Shown here: in pieces, positions 1 to 7,550 of the stretch
Numbering within the stretch: the first letter of the stretch is position 1
Layout of the letters: every line of letters begins with the position of its first letter
NCBI GenBank assembly: GCA_903897475.1
Contig: CAIUBS010000114.1
Coordinates: 1-18,100, forward strand
DNA length: 18,100 bases
Reading direction: 5' to 3'
Source: an uncultured Actinomycetes bacterium
Lineage (GTDB): Bacteria; Actinomycetota; Actinomycetes; Nanopelagicales; Nanopelagicaceae
Notes under the pieces: generated by a model
The model's input: the letters and a program-made list of their open reading frames with translations, nothing else
Told to the model about the DNA's origin: nothing
The model's database searches: none
Translations under genes and position numbers: made by a program

Positions 1-2138
1 ACCAACTGAATTGCTTGCAGTAATAAATCCAAATCATCGCCAACATCATCTGTTACAACACTAGATTTAATTGGAGCATTTATATCAATCCTATAAACAG
101 GTTGCAATTGAGATTTAACATGATTTACAACCGCTTCAATTTCTCGTTCTGAAATGTAAGCGCCCTGAATTCGAACTGGCTTACTAGCTCCCATCGGTAA
201 AAACAATCCATCGCCTTGTCCTACCAATTTTTCAGCACCAGGTGTATCTAAAATAACTCTAGAATCAGCCAAACTGCTTGTTGCAAAAGAAAGTCTTGAA
301 GGCACATTAGCTTTTATCAACCCAGTCACAATATCAACACTTGGTCGCTGAGTTGCCAAAACTAAATGTATTCCTGCAGCTCTTGCTAGTTGAGTAATTC
401 TAACAATTGACTCTTCAACCTCTCTAGCAGCAACCATCATTAAGTCCGCCAACTCATCAACTATTACAAGAAGATATGGATATGGTTCCAAAACTCTTTC
501 ACTGCCAGCAGGTGGTATGACCTTTCCAGATTTAACTGCTTTATTGAAATCATCAATGTGTCTAAAGCCAAAGACAGATAGATCGTCATAACGCATCTCC
601 ATCTCACGAACTACCCAAGATAAAACATCTGCAGCCTTCTTTGGGTTAGTAATAATTGGGGCAATTAAATGTGGAACACCCTCATAATTGGTTAACTCAA
701 CTCGCTTAGGGTCAATTAACACCAAGCGAACTTCATCTGGTGTTGCCCGCATTAAAATTGAAACTACAAGTGAATTAATCATTGACGACTTACCGGCACC
801 GGTTGCTCCAGCTACAAGTAAGTGAGGCATTTTTGCCAAGTTGGCACACAAAAAGGAGCCTTCAACATCTTTGCCTAAAGCAATTAACATCGGATGGGTA
901 TCATTTCCAGAAACTGGAGATCTTAAGACATCTCCTAACGCAACAATTTCTCGATCTGAGTTTGGAATCTCTATACCAACCGCAGATTTTCCTGGAATAG
1001 GTGAAAGAATTCTAATTTCACCACTAGCTACTGCATATGCAATATTTTTAGAAAGTGCAGAAATTGCTTCAACCTTTACGCCATTACCAAGCTCAACTTC
1101 ATACCTGGTAACCGTCGGTCCGCGCATAAAACCGGTAACTTGTGCATCAACACCAAATTGATCAAATACTTGTTTTAGTGCAGCGACAACAGTCTCATTT
1201 ACTTTTGATTTTCCTTTAGCAGCTGGACCGCCACGAAGTAGGTCAAGGGGTGGTAGCTCATACTTAACATCTGATGAAAGTAGTAATTGCTGCGGCCTAG
1301 TTCCCTCATTTTTTACTGGTTTAACTATCGGTACTGGTTGGGTTATCTGATCAAAGTCCTCTAATTCAACCTCGTAATCTAAATGTTCTGGTTCAAATTC
1401 TTGAACTAAGTCTTTAACTAATGGTGTTTCAAATGGTGGATTTTCACTAATTTCAAAATCCTCTGCGACTAACCGCTCAGCTCGCTTTGCTCTAAAATTT
1501 CCAATACCAGATGAGCCAAATTTGAATAATTTACCAAATTGCTTAAATACTCTAGATAGTGGTGTTTTGGTTATCACAAGCAAGCCAAAGATTAAAAATA
1601 TTACCAAAATTGGAATAGCCAAAACTTCTGTTACAACCGCAATTAATGAAGTTGAAATCGCATAACCCGCTAAACCACCGCCTTCACGTATGGCTGTTGC
1701 TCCAGTACCTACCGAGCCATTAACTATATGTATAAGTGCTGTGGTGCTAATTAAGATTAATAAAGTTCCGATAGTTATACGACCTGTATCTCCAGTTTCA
1801 TCTGGAGAGCTAAATATTCGATAAGCAAAATAAACAAATATAAGTGGAACAAGATATGCCAGTTGACCTACAGCACCAAATAAAAATGAATAAGTTGCCC
1901 TGCCTAGGAAATTATCTAAATTAAACCAAATTCCTGCTGAAAAAATTAACGCCAATATAAAGAGAAAGAAGGCTACTCCATCTCGCTGGTGTGCTGGATC
2001 GAGTTCTTTAGAGGATCGAAATATAAAGCGAATACCATTTCCTAAAATTTTGGCAACAAACCGCCATAAGTAAGCGGACCCCCTGATTAGTGGTGCAAAA
2101 ATCCTGAGTTTTGTCGCCGATTTTTTCTTCTTTGCCAT
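1..2138 (-). CDS. ftsK: DNA translocase FtsK (3' end cut by the window edge)
   Basis: FtsK/SpoIIIE-family translocase that pumps chromosomal DNA through the division septum as a membrane-anchored hexameric ATPase. I translated 712 codons from the ATG at 2136-2138. A Lys-rich start (MAKKKKSATK) is followed by hydrophobic segments around residues 54-72, 84-106, 121-139 and 160-190 (four membrane helices expected). A charged linker (about 195-310) leads to the motor domain. Walker A is GATGAGKS with the lysine at 450, and Walker B is LLVIVDE with D561/E562. The ATQRPS stretch at 595-600 is typical of the family. The sequence runs off the left edge, so the C-terminal gamma winged-helix domain is mostly missing. 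The gene lies 83 bp downstream of rnj. No good Shine-Dalgarno is visible, and a TANNNT box lies 9 nt before the start. Confidence 0.95.
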   Translation of the reverse strand, partial: MAKKKKSATKLRIFAPLIRGSAYLWRFVAKILGNGIRFIFRSSKELDPAHQRDGVAFFLFILALIFSAGIWFNLDNFLGRATYSFLFGAVGQLAYLVPLIFVYFAYRIFSSPDETGDTGRITIGTLLILISTTALIHIVNGSVGTGATAIREGGGLAGYAISTSLIAVVTEVLAIPILVIFLIFGLLVITKTPLSRVFKQFGKLFKFGSSGIGNFRAKRAERLVAEDFEISENPPFETPLVKDLVQEFEPEHLDYEVELEDFDQITQPVPIVKPVKNEGTRPQQLLLSSDVKYELPPLDLLRGGPAAKGKSKVNETVVAALKQVFDQFGVDAQVTGFMRGPTVTRYEVELGNGVKVEAISALSKNIAYAVASGEIRILSPIPGKSAVGIEIPNSDREIVALGDVLRSPVSGNDTHPMLIALGKDVEGSFLCANLAKMPHLLVAGATGAGKSSMINSLVVSILMRATPDEVRLVLIDPKRVELTNYEGVPHLIAPIITNPKKAADVLSWVVREMEMRYDDLSVFGFRHIDDFNKAVKSGKVIPPAGSERVLEPYPYLLVIVDELADLMMVAAREVEESIVRITQLARAAGIHLVLATQRPSVDIVTGLIKANVPSRLSFATSSLADSRVILDTPGAEKLVGQGDGLFLPMGASKPVRIQGAYISEREIEAVVNHVKSQLQPVYRIDINAPIKSSVVTDDVGDDLDLLLQAIQL

Positions 2139-2147
2139 AAGAAGACA

Positions 2148-2153
2148 AGCCTA
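2148..2153 (-). promoter_or_regulatory. Putative -10 box for ftsK
   Basis: On the minus strand TAGGCT (pattern TANNNT) ends 9 nt before the ftsK ATG, which would place transcription start within about 3 nt of the start codon. No GGAG-like ribosome binding site is visible and no convincing -35 box. The motif is short, so chance occurrence is possible. The rest of the 83-bp rnj-ftsK spacer holds only a weak AT inverted repeat (AATTA/TAATT with a 7-nt loop) and no intrinsic terminator. Confidence 0.3.
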
Positions 2154-2221
2154 AGGAATAAGTTAATTACTTGCCTTAATTGGCGCGCACTTTAGGAGAG
2201 GAAATTAAAAGACTTAGTTAA

Positions 2222-3904
2222 CTAAACCTCAATTACTAACGGAATAATCATAGGTTTGCGGCGGTGCTCCTCCCCCACCCAACTACCGATTGTCTTGCGA
2301 ACTACTTGGGATAATTGATGTGTGCCATTAAACCCACCAGCAACTGCTTTACTTAGTGCCTTTTCAATATCACCTTTAACATCATCAAACAAACTTTTAT
2401 CTTCAGTAAATCCTCTAGCATGAATATCTGGTCCGGCTACGATTTTACCGCTCTGTGAATCTATTACTACAACAACTGAAATAAAACCTTCATCACCTAG
2501 AATTCTTCGATCCTTTAGCGAGCTTTCGGTAATTTCGCCAACACTTTGCCCATCTACATACACATAGCCGCAGGGTATGGATCCTGAAATATCGGCATGG
2601 CCATTTGCAACATCAATTGTTATCCCATTTTCTGCTATGACAACATTATTTTCTGATAATCCAGATTGCATGGCTAAATCTGCATTTGCTCTCATATGTC
2701 GCCATTCACCGTGTACTGGCAAGACATTTTTTGGCTTAACAATCTCATAGCAGTGCAGCAACTCACCTGCAGAGGCATGTCCTGACACATGCACCATTGC
2801 ATTTCCTTTATGAACAACATGAGCACCAAATCGTGTTAATTCATTTATCACTCTATAAACTGATTTTTCGTTTCCTGGAATTAATGATGAGGCCAGAACA
2901 ACAGTATCGCCTTTACCTACTCGAATTTCATGATCTCCATTAGCAATTCGTGAAAGAGCAGCTAACGGTTCACCCTGAGAGCCAGTACAAATCAACACTA
3001 TCTTGTCACCAAAGCTATCAATATCTTTATATTCAACTACTAATCCGGTGGGAACTTTTAAGTATCCCAAATCCTCTGCTAGCTTCATATTTCTAATCAT
3101 TGATCTACCCACATATGCAACTTTGCGATTTGCTTCTTGAGAAGCATTCAAAACCTGTTGAATACGGTGAACATGAGATGCAAATGAAGTAACTACAACT
3201 CTTCGTGGTGTTTTTTCAATTGCTTCTTTTAGGGCAGGGTATATATCTTTTTCTGCAACAGTTAACCCTGGTATATCAGCATTGGTTGAATCTACTAAAA
3301 ATAAATCAACACCTTCTTTACCTAATCTTGCAAAAGTTTCGAGGTCTGTAGTCTTTCCATCTAGTGGCATTTTGTCCATCTTAAAATCACCCGTATGCAA
3401 AATAACTCCTGCAGGTGTTTTAATGGCAACTGCTAGGGAGTCTGGAATTGAATGATTTACGGTTACAAATTCCAAAGTGAATGGTCCAACTTTTTCAATT
3501 TGCCCAGCTTTAACTTGTGTCAACGGGGCAGTAATTCGGCGCTCCTTTAATTTTGGTGCAACAAATGCAAGTGTTAATTGAGAACCAATTATTCGTATGT
3601 CACTGCGCTCACGTAATAGATATGGAACAGCACCTATATGATCTTCATGGCCATGTGTTAAGAAGATAGCCTCAATGTCATCCATTCGATCTTTAATATA
3701 TGAAAAATCTGGCAATATTAAATCAATGCCAGGTTGATCATCGCCTGGAAACAAAACTCCGCAGTCAACAATTAATAGTCGTCCTTCGTATTCAAATACG
3801 GTCATGTTGCGGCCAATTTCTCCCAAGCCGCCTAGAGCAACAATACGAAGAGTCTTTTTAGCTAACTTAGTTGGATAAGGAAGTCCTGGATGAGGATGAT
3901 TCAT
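2222..3904 (-). CDS. rnj: Ribonuclease J (metallo-beta-lactamase/beta-CASP)
   Basis: Ribonuclease J, a zinc-dependent 5' exonuclease/endonuclease of mRNA decay and rRNA maturation in the cytoplasm. The 560-residue length is normal for actinobacterial RNase J. The metallo-beta-lactamase core shows LGGLGEIGRN at 24-33, the metal-binding HGHEDH at 84-89, NHSIPDS with H151, and LHTGDFK with H170 and D173. A beta-CASP insert and the later VSGHAS motif follow, then a C-terminal domain. The N-terminus (MNHPHP) resembles that of actinobacterial homologues, supporting this start, although no Shine-Dalgarno is visible. It starts only 4 nt after the dapA stop, so translational coupling is likely. The order dapA-rnj-(...)-ftsK is conserved in actinobacteria. 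Confidence 0.95.
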   Translation of the reverse strand: MNHPHPGLPYPTKLAKKTLRIVALGGLGEIGRNMTVFEYEGRLLIVDCGVLFPGDDQPGIDLILPDFSYIKDRMDDIEAIFLTHGHEDHIGAVPYLLRERSDIRIIGSQLTLAFVAPKLKERRITAPLTQVKAGQIEKVGPFTLEFVTVNHSIPDSLAVAIKTPAGVILHTGDFKMDKMPLDGKTTDLETFARLGKEGVDLFLVDSTNADIPGLTVAEKDIYPALKEAIEKTPRRVVVTSFASHVHRIQQVLNASQEANRKVAYVGRSMIRNMKLAEDLGYLKVPTGLVVEYKDIDSFGDKIVLICTGSQGEPLAALSRIANGDHEIRVGKGDTVVLASSLIPGNEKSVYRVINELTRFGAHVVHKGNAMVHVSGHASAGELLHCYEIVKPKNVLPVHGEWRHMRANADLAMQSGLSENNVVIAENGITIDVANGHADISGSIPCGYVYVDGQSVGEITESSLKDRRILGDEGFISVVVVIDSQSGKIVAGPDIHARGFTEDKSLFDDVKGDIEKALSKAVAGGFNGTHQLSQVVRKTIGSWVGEEHRRKPMIIPLVIEV

Positions 3905-3908
3905 CTAA

Positions 3909-4799
3909 TTATTTTAATTTAACGCCACCAGATTGAAGATCACTCTTTAACTGTACGATTTGAGCTTCGGTTGCATCTACCAGTGGCAATCTAGTAAATC
4001 CGCCTGGAAGGCCCATTAGATTTAGGGCTGCCTTTGTCAGAATTGCTCCTTGAGTTCGGAATGTACCAGTAAAAACTGGAAGTAGTTGTTGATGAATTTC
4101 AAGTGCCTTTTTTGAATCGCCTGAAAACCAGGCATCTAGCATCGCTCTTAGTTGTGCTCCAACAGTATGTCCACAGACGGAAACAAATCCAACTGCGCCA
4201 ACAGATAGCAAAGGCAGATTTAAAATATCATCACCGGAATAAACTGGAATTCCACATCGCTTGATAACCCAGGAGGTTGCTGCAGGATTTCCTTTGGCAT
4301 CTTTTAATGCAGCAATATTTTTGTGTTCTGCTAACTTAACAATCGTATCTGATTCGATCTCAATTCCAGTTCTACCTGGAATGTCATACATCATTACTGG
4401 TAAATCTGTTGCATCAGCCATCGCAGAAAAGTGTGCATAGATACCGGCTTGTGGGGGCTTGTTGTAATAAGGAGTTACTACAAGTAAACCATCAGCCCCA
4501 GATTTAGCAGCACGTTGTGCTTGTTCGACAGAATGAGAGGTCTCATTATTACCAGCTCCAGCAATAATTTTAATTTTATCACCGACAACCTTTCGAACAA
4601 CTTTAATAATTTGATCTTTCTCATCATCGGAAGTTGTTGGCGCTTCACCTGTTGTGCCATTTACCGCAATTCCATCATGCCCTGATGTGACTAAGTGTGA
4701 AGCAATTTTTTCTAATCCAGCCCAATCAATTTCACCACTTTTTGTAAATGGCGTAACCATCGCGGTAATTAATCTGCCAAATGGTGGCGTAATTTGCAT
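3909..4799 (-). CDS. dapA: 4-hydroxy-tetrahydrodipicolinate synthase
   Basis: DapA condenses pyruvate with aspartate semialdehyde, the first committed step of the diaminopimelate/lysine pathway, in the cytoplasm. The 296 residues are full length. Catalytic residues appear at a constant offset of 5 from E. coli DapA: T49/T50 in NGTTGEAPT, Y112 in PYYNKPP, Y138 and R143 in MYDIPGRTG, and the Schiff-base lysine K166 in AALKDAKG. It lies 20 bp after thyX and 4 bp before rnj, as in the usual actinobacterial thyX-dapA-rnj cluster. The partner dapB is about 2 kb away in the neighbouring run, separated by azlCD and the glutaredoxin gene. The upstream region has no ribosome binding site but has a TANNNT box exactly 6 nt before the ATG. 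Confidence 0.96.
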   Translation of the reverse strand: MQITPPFGRLITAMVTPFTKSGEIDWAGLEKIASHLVTSGHDGIAVNGTTGEAPTTSDDEKDQIIKVVRKVVGDKIKIIAGAGNNETSHSVEQAQRAAKSGADGLLVVTPYYNKPPQAGIYAHFSAMADATDLPVMMYDIPGRTGIEIESDTIVKLAEHKNIAALKDAKGNPAATSWVIKRCGIPVYSGDDILNLPLLSVGAVGFVSVCGHTVGAQLRAMLDAWFSGDSKKALEIHQQLLPVFTGTFRTQGAILTKAALNLMGLPGGFTRLPLVDATEAQIVQLKSDLQSGGVKLK

Positions 4800-4805
4800 G
4801 GCGTA

Positions 4806-4811
4806 AGGCTA
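4806..4811 (-). promoter_or_regulatory. Putative -10 box for dapA (leaderless)
   Basis: Minus-strand TAGCCT lies in the 20-bp thyX-dapA spacer, 6 nt before the dapA ATG. With normal -10 geometry transcription would start at the A of the ATG, giving a leaderless mRNA. No Shine-Dalgarno is visible, which is consistent. No -35 was identified, and the six-base pattern has only three fixed positions, so this is suggestive only. dapA could equally be read through from thyX. Confidence 0.3.
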
Positions 4812-4819
4812 CCGCTTAT

Positions 4820-5539
4820 CTATGGTGCTATGCGACCGGATTTTTGGAATGCTCCGTATGTAATTGGCATCAATTTGGCAAACTCTGCTTCCATTTTCTC
4901 CGCAACCATCTCTATTTCTCGCTGGGGATACGAAGGAAAATGTGAACCTTCTCTTGCAGTCCTTAAGGATAAAAAATTCATTAGAGCTCTGGCATTCATG
5001 GTTACATACATAGATGAATAGAGGGTTACTGGTAGAACTGCTCTAGCAACCTCTCGTGCTACACCGGCTTCGAGCATTTTTTGATAATTTTTATATGCAA
5101 GATTACAAGTTTCCTTTATTGATTCCACTGTAACCTTATACTGCTCATCGGTACCATCAACAAATGTGTAAGCACCAGCTTTTCCAATTTGCACCAATTT
5201 TCTATCTTTATTTGGAATATAAAAAACTGGTTTAAGTTCGCGATACCTTCCACTTTCTTCATTATAAGAAGCAATTCGATGGCGCATAAACTCTCGGAAT
5301 ACAAAAATTGGGGCTGAGATAAAAAATGTCATTGATGTATGTTCAAATGGTGAGCCATGACGTTCTCGCGCTAAATAATTAATCAAGCCTTCTGACTTTG
5401 CAGCATCAGCACCGACATCTTCAAGAGATTTATCACCTGCTGTTGAAACTCTGGCTGCCCAAATTACGTCTGCATCGCTAGCACTAGATTTAACTAGCTC
5501 AACCGACATATCATCTCGAAAAACGATCTCATCACTCAT
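4820..5539 (-). CDS. thyX: Flavin-dependent thymidylate synthase
   Basis: ThyX makes dTMP from dUMP using FAD, NADPH and methylenetetrahydrofolate; it is unrelated to ThyA. The 239-residue protein carries the diagnostic RHR-x7-S signature at residues 86-96 (RHRIASYNEES). The upstream HGSPFEH stretch (61-67) and the C-terminal MNARALMNFLSLR stretch (181-193), which contributes to substrate and flavin binding in the family, are also present. It heads the thyX-dapA-rnj-ftsK run and is transcribed divergently from azlC across 52 bp. Start: ATG at 5537-5539 in MSDEIVF. An AGGG eight nt upstream could be a weak Shine-Dalgarno, but the same bases form a TANNNT box (TAGGGT) placed for a leaderless transcript. 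Its FAD could be supplied by RibF, encoded further upstream. Confidence 0.97.
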   Translation of the reverse strand: MSDEIVFRDDMSVELVKSSASDADVIWAARVSTAGDKSLEDVGADAAKSEGLINYLARERHGSPFEHTSMTFFISAPIFVFREFMRHRIASYNEESGRYRELKPVFYIPNKDRKLVQIGKAGAYTFVDGTDEQYKVTVESIKETCNLAYKNYQKMLEAGVAREVARAVLPVTLYSSMYVTMNARALMNFLSLRTAREGSHFPSYPQREIEMVAEKMEAEFAKLMPITYGAFQKSGRIAP

Positions 5540-5546
5540 GAGCGCG

Positions 5547-5552
5547 ACCCTA
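5547..5552 (-). promoter_or_regulatory. Putative -10 box for thyX (near-leaderless)
   Basis: Minus-strand TAGGGT sits 7 nt before the thyX ATG, so transcription would begin at or next to the start codon. It lies in the 52-bp divergent spacer with azlC, immediately next to the candidate azlC -35. An intergenic promoter is required here because no minus-strand gene lies directly upstream. No clear -35 is visible. The AGGG inside it could alternatively be a weak ribosome binding site. Confidence 0.4.
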
Positions 5553-5555
5553 TCT

Positions 5556-5585
5556 TTGGTGATTGATGATTGGCTGGATTAAAGT
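5556..5585 (+). promoter_or_regulatory. Putative promoter for azlC (leaderless)
   Basis: A -35-like TTGGTG (5556-5561) and a -10 TAAAGT (5580-5585) are separated by 18 bp. The -10 box ends 6 nt before the GTG start of azlC, placing +1 on the start codon. No Shine-Dalgarno is visible upstream of the GTG. The element overlaps the divergent thyX promoter region, so the two may share control. Confidence 0.4.
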
Positions 5586-5591
5586 GTCGGC

Positions 5592-6254
5592 GTGTCAATT
5601 AAACCTAAAAATGATGCTCTATCGCGAACATCTTTGAGTGTTGCATTCACTGTGGGACTCTATGGCGCAGCGTTTGGGGCTGCTGGCGTTACTGCCGGAT
5701 TCTCAATTCTTCAAACCTGCCTACTATCCCTACTGCTTTTCTCTGGAGCATCTCAATTTGCTGTTGTTGGAATTATGGGAGCTGGAGGCTCTGCAATTAG
5801 TGCAATAGCAACTGCAACATTATTGGGATTTAGAAACGCTTTATATGGATTACAACTTGCTCCTATATTAAAAGTTACTGGATTAAAAAGAATTCTTTCT
5901 GCTCAAATAACAATTGATGAATCAACTGCCGTATCTACAATGCAAGAAAATAATGATGACAAAGTACGTGGATTTTATTTAACTGGAATTGGAGTTTATG
6001 TTTTTTGGAATCTTTTTACATACCTAGGCGCTCTCGGTGCTAGTGCAATTGGTGACCCAGCAGTTTGGGGACTAGATGCTGCAGTACCGGCAGCTTTTTG
6101 TGGGCTTGTGTGGCCAAGACTTAAAGATAAGAAGCAATTTTTGATCTCGGCATTGGCGATTTTTATGGCCCTCTCATTAACTCCCATAAGTGCTGCAGGA
6201 GTTCCGATTATCGCCACCGTACTATTAGCGATTATTTTTGGATGGAAAAAATGA
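5592..6254 (+). CDS. azlC: AzlC-family branched-chain amino acid exporter, large subunit
   Basis: Membrane permease of the AzlC family, which with AzlD exports branched-chain amino acids and analogues such as 4-azaleucine. The 220 residues contain several hydrophobic segments (roughly 15-36, 38-62, 66-90, 128-152, 185-218). Family-type motifs are LFSGASQFAV (49-58), GFRNALYGLQLAP (79-91, matching the family's RHxLYG) and TIDESTAV (107-114). Start: GTG at 5592. An in-frame TAA at 5580-5582 rules out a longer start. The stop overlaps the azlD start as ATGA at 6251-6254. The pair is the only plus-strand content in the window and sits between thyX and the glutaredoxin gene. The substrate is inferred from the family only. 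Confidence 0.88.
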   Translation: MSIKPKNDALSRTSLSVAFTVGLYGAAFGAAGVTAGFSILQTCLLSLLLFSGASQFAVVGIMGAGGSAISAIATATLLGFRNALYGLQLAPILKVTGLKRILSAQITIDESTAVSTMQENNDDKVRGFYLTGIGVYVFWNLFTYLGALGASAIGDPAVWGLDAAVPAAFCGLVWPRLKDKKQFLISALAIFMALSLTPISAAGVPIIATVLLAIIFGWKK

Positions 6255-6559
6255 GTACAATTTGGATAGCAGTTATTGGGTCAAGTATTACTGCGTTTTT
6301 GAACAAGTACATTGGTCACAGTGTTCCAGAAAAATGGCTAGATCGACCAAGATTTAAAAGAATTAATACACTTGTTCCAATTGTTCTTTTGAGTGCACTC
6401 GTTGGAGTTCAAACTTTCGCTACAAAGAAAGAACTTGTAATCGACCAAAGATTTGCTGGCGTTGCAGTGGCTTTGATAGCTTTAAAGTTTAAAGCACCTT
6501 TTCCAGTAGTTGTTGCATCTGCAGCTATAACCTCTGCAGCAATTTACAACTTATTTTAG
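6251..6559 (+). CDS. azlD: AzlD-family branched-chain amino acid exporter, small subunit
   Basis: Small hydrophobic partner of AzlC. From the ATG at 6251 it has 102 residues (MSTIWIAVIG...), with hydrophobic stretches near residues 3-20, 40-56, 66-80 and 84-101, as expected for AzlD (about 100 residues). An in-frame ATG at 6242 would add MEK. I prefer 6251 because it gives the ATGA stop-start overlap with azlC and has a purine-rich GGATGG a few bases upstream. The stop codon (TAG, 6557-6559) overlaps the stop of the convergent glutaredoxin gene, so no terminator fits between them. Confidence 0.85.
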   Translation: MSTIWIAVIGSSITAFLNKYIGHSVPEKWLDRPRFKRINTLVPIVLLSALVGVQTFATKKELVIDQRFAGVAVALIALKFKAPFPVVVASAAITSAAIYNLF

Positions 6560-6807
6560 AGCTTGTTCAGCGCTTCTAACTTTTCCTTAAGGGCAGCATC
6601 TGAAGGTTCTGTTAAATGCGTACCGTCAGAAAACATAATTACAGGAATTGAACGCATACCACCATTTATTTCAATGACTTTTTCAGATGCACTGGCATCA
6701 GCTTCTACGTCAATGTAGTTATACTCAATATTATTAGAATCTAAAAACTTTTTTGATCTGCGGCAATCCTTACACCATTCGGCACCATACATTGTTATAT
6801 CGCTCAT
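6556..6807 (-). CDS. Glutaredoxin/mycoredoxin-like thiol-disulfide oxidoreductase
   Basis: Small thioredoxin-fold protein of 83 residues, resembling actinobacterial mycoredoxin-like glutaredoxins that reduce mixed disulfides with mycothiol. The N-terminal strand ITMYGAEW leads into a CxxC active site, C12-K-D-C15. The cis-proline is P55 in RSIPVIMF, followed by DGT and a terminal helix. The ATG overlaps the dapB stop (ATGA, 6804-6807). A strong Shine-Dalgarno GGGAGG (6814-6819) lies inside dapB, 6 nt before the start. It is the last gene of the minus-strand run that begins beyond the right edge. CKDC differs from the CGYC/CGFC of characterised mycoredoxin and NrdH-type proteins, so the redox partner is uncertain. 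No specific symbol is assigned. Confidence 0.85.
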   Translation of the reverse strand: MSDITMYGAEWCKDCRRSKKFLDSNNIEYNYIDVEADASASEKVIEINGGMRSIPVIMFSDGTHLTEPSDAALKEKLEALNKL

Positions 6808-7550
6808 TTCATTCCTCCCATGTAATTTTCAAGACCAACGGTTAGTCCTGGATGTTTGGCAACATTTCTAATTCCAATCAAAACTCCTGGCATAAATCCA
6901 GATCTATTGATGGAGTCATGTCTAATAGTTAATGTCTCACCCGCATCAGAGAATACAACTTCTTGATGAGCTACATACCCATGTCCTCTAATTGAATGCA
7001 CTGGAACATCTCCAACCTTTGCACCTCTTGCTCCTGGTAAGGACGTTTTAGTCGCATCTGGCATATTTGGTTTGCTACTGGCTTTTCTAGAGTTTGTTAT
7101 CATTTCTGCAGTTCTCACTGCCGTACCTGATGGAGCATCAATCTTATTCGCATGATGCATTTCAATAATTTCAGCACTCTCAAAGTACTTTGCAGCTGTT
7201 TGAGAAAATTGCATCATAAGAACTGCGCCTAATCCAAAATTAGGGGCGATTAATGCGCCAACTTTCGGTTGCTTGTTAAGCAATTTTTTCAATAATTCTA
7301 ATTTATTATCATCAAATCCAGTTGTTCCAACCACAACATGAATTCCGTTATTAATTGCAAACTCTAAGTTTTTCATAACTGAATCTGGAGTTGTAAAATC
7401 AACAACAATCTCAGTACCTGATTGAGTTAACTTCTCAAGTGAATCCCCAATATCAAGGGCCGCACTCAAAGTTAAATCAGTTGCAGCATTAATTGCTGCT
7501 ACCGCTTCAGTACCCATTCTCCCCTTGGCACCTAAAACTGCAACCTTCAT
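6804..7550 (-). CDS. dapB: 4-hydroxy-tetrahydrodipicolinate reductase
   Basis: DapB reduces the DapA product with NAD(P)H, the second step toward diaminopimelate and lysine. The 248-residue length matches actinobacterial DapB. The N-terminal Rossmann motif is GAKGRMG (7-13), then DFTTPDS and VVVGTTGFD (72-80). The catalytic and substrate-binding segment is MHHANKIDAPSGTA at 131-144, with H132/H133 and K136. The C-terminal RGHGYVAHQEVVF (188-200) is also typical. The ATG at 7548-7550 overlaps the pepR stop as ATGA, and the dapB stop in turn overlaps the glutaredoxin start. Co-location with pnp and pepR is conserved in actinobacteria. Confidence 0.97.
   Translation of the reverse strand: MKVAVLGAKGRMGTEAVAAINAATDLTLSAALDIGDSLEKLTQSGTEIVVDFTTPDSVMKNLEFAINNGIHVVVGTTGFDDNKLELLKKLLNKQPKVGALIAPNFGLGAVLMMQFSQTAAKYFESAEIIEMHHANKIDAPSGTAVRTAEMITNSRKASSKPNMPDATKTSLPGARGAKVGDVPVHSIRGHGYVAHQEVVFSDAGETLTIRHDSINRSGFMPGVLIGIRNVAKHPGLTVGLENYMGGMK

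Noticed and set aside
841..1161. 106-codon plus-strand open frame opposite ftsK
   Set aside because: It lies wholly antisense to the FtsK motor region, which has clear Walker motifs. The translation has no recognisable family features.
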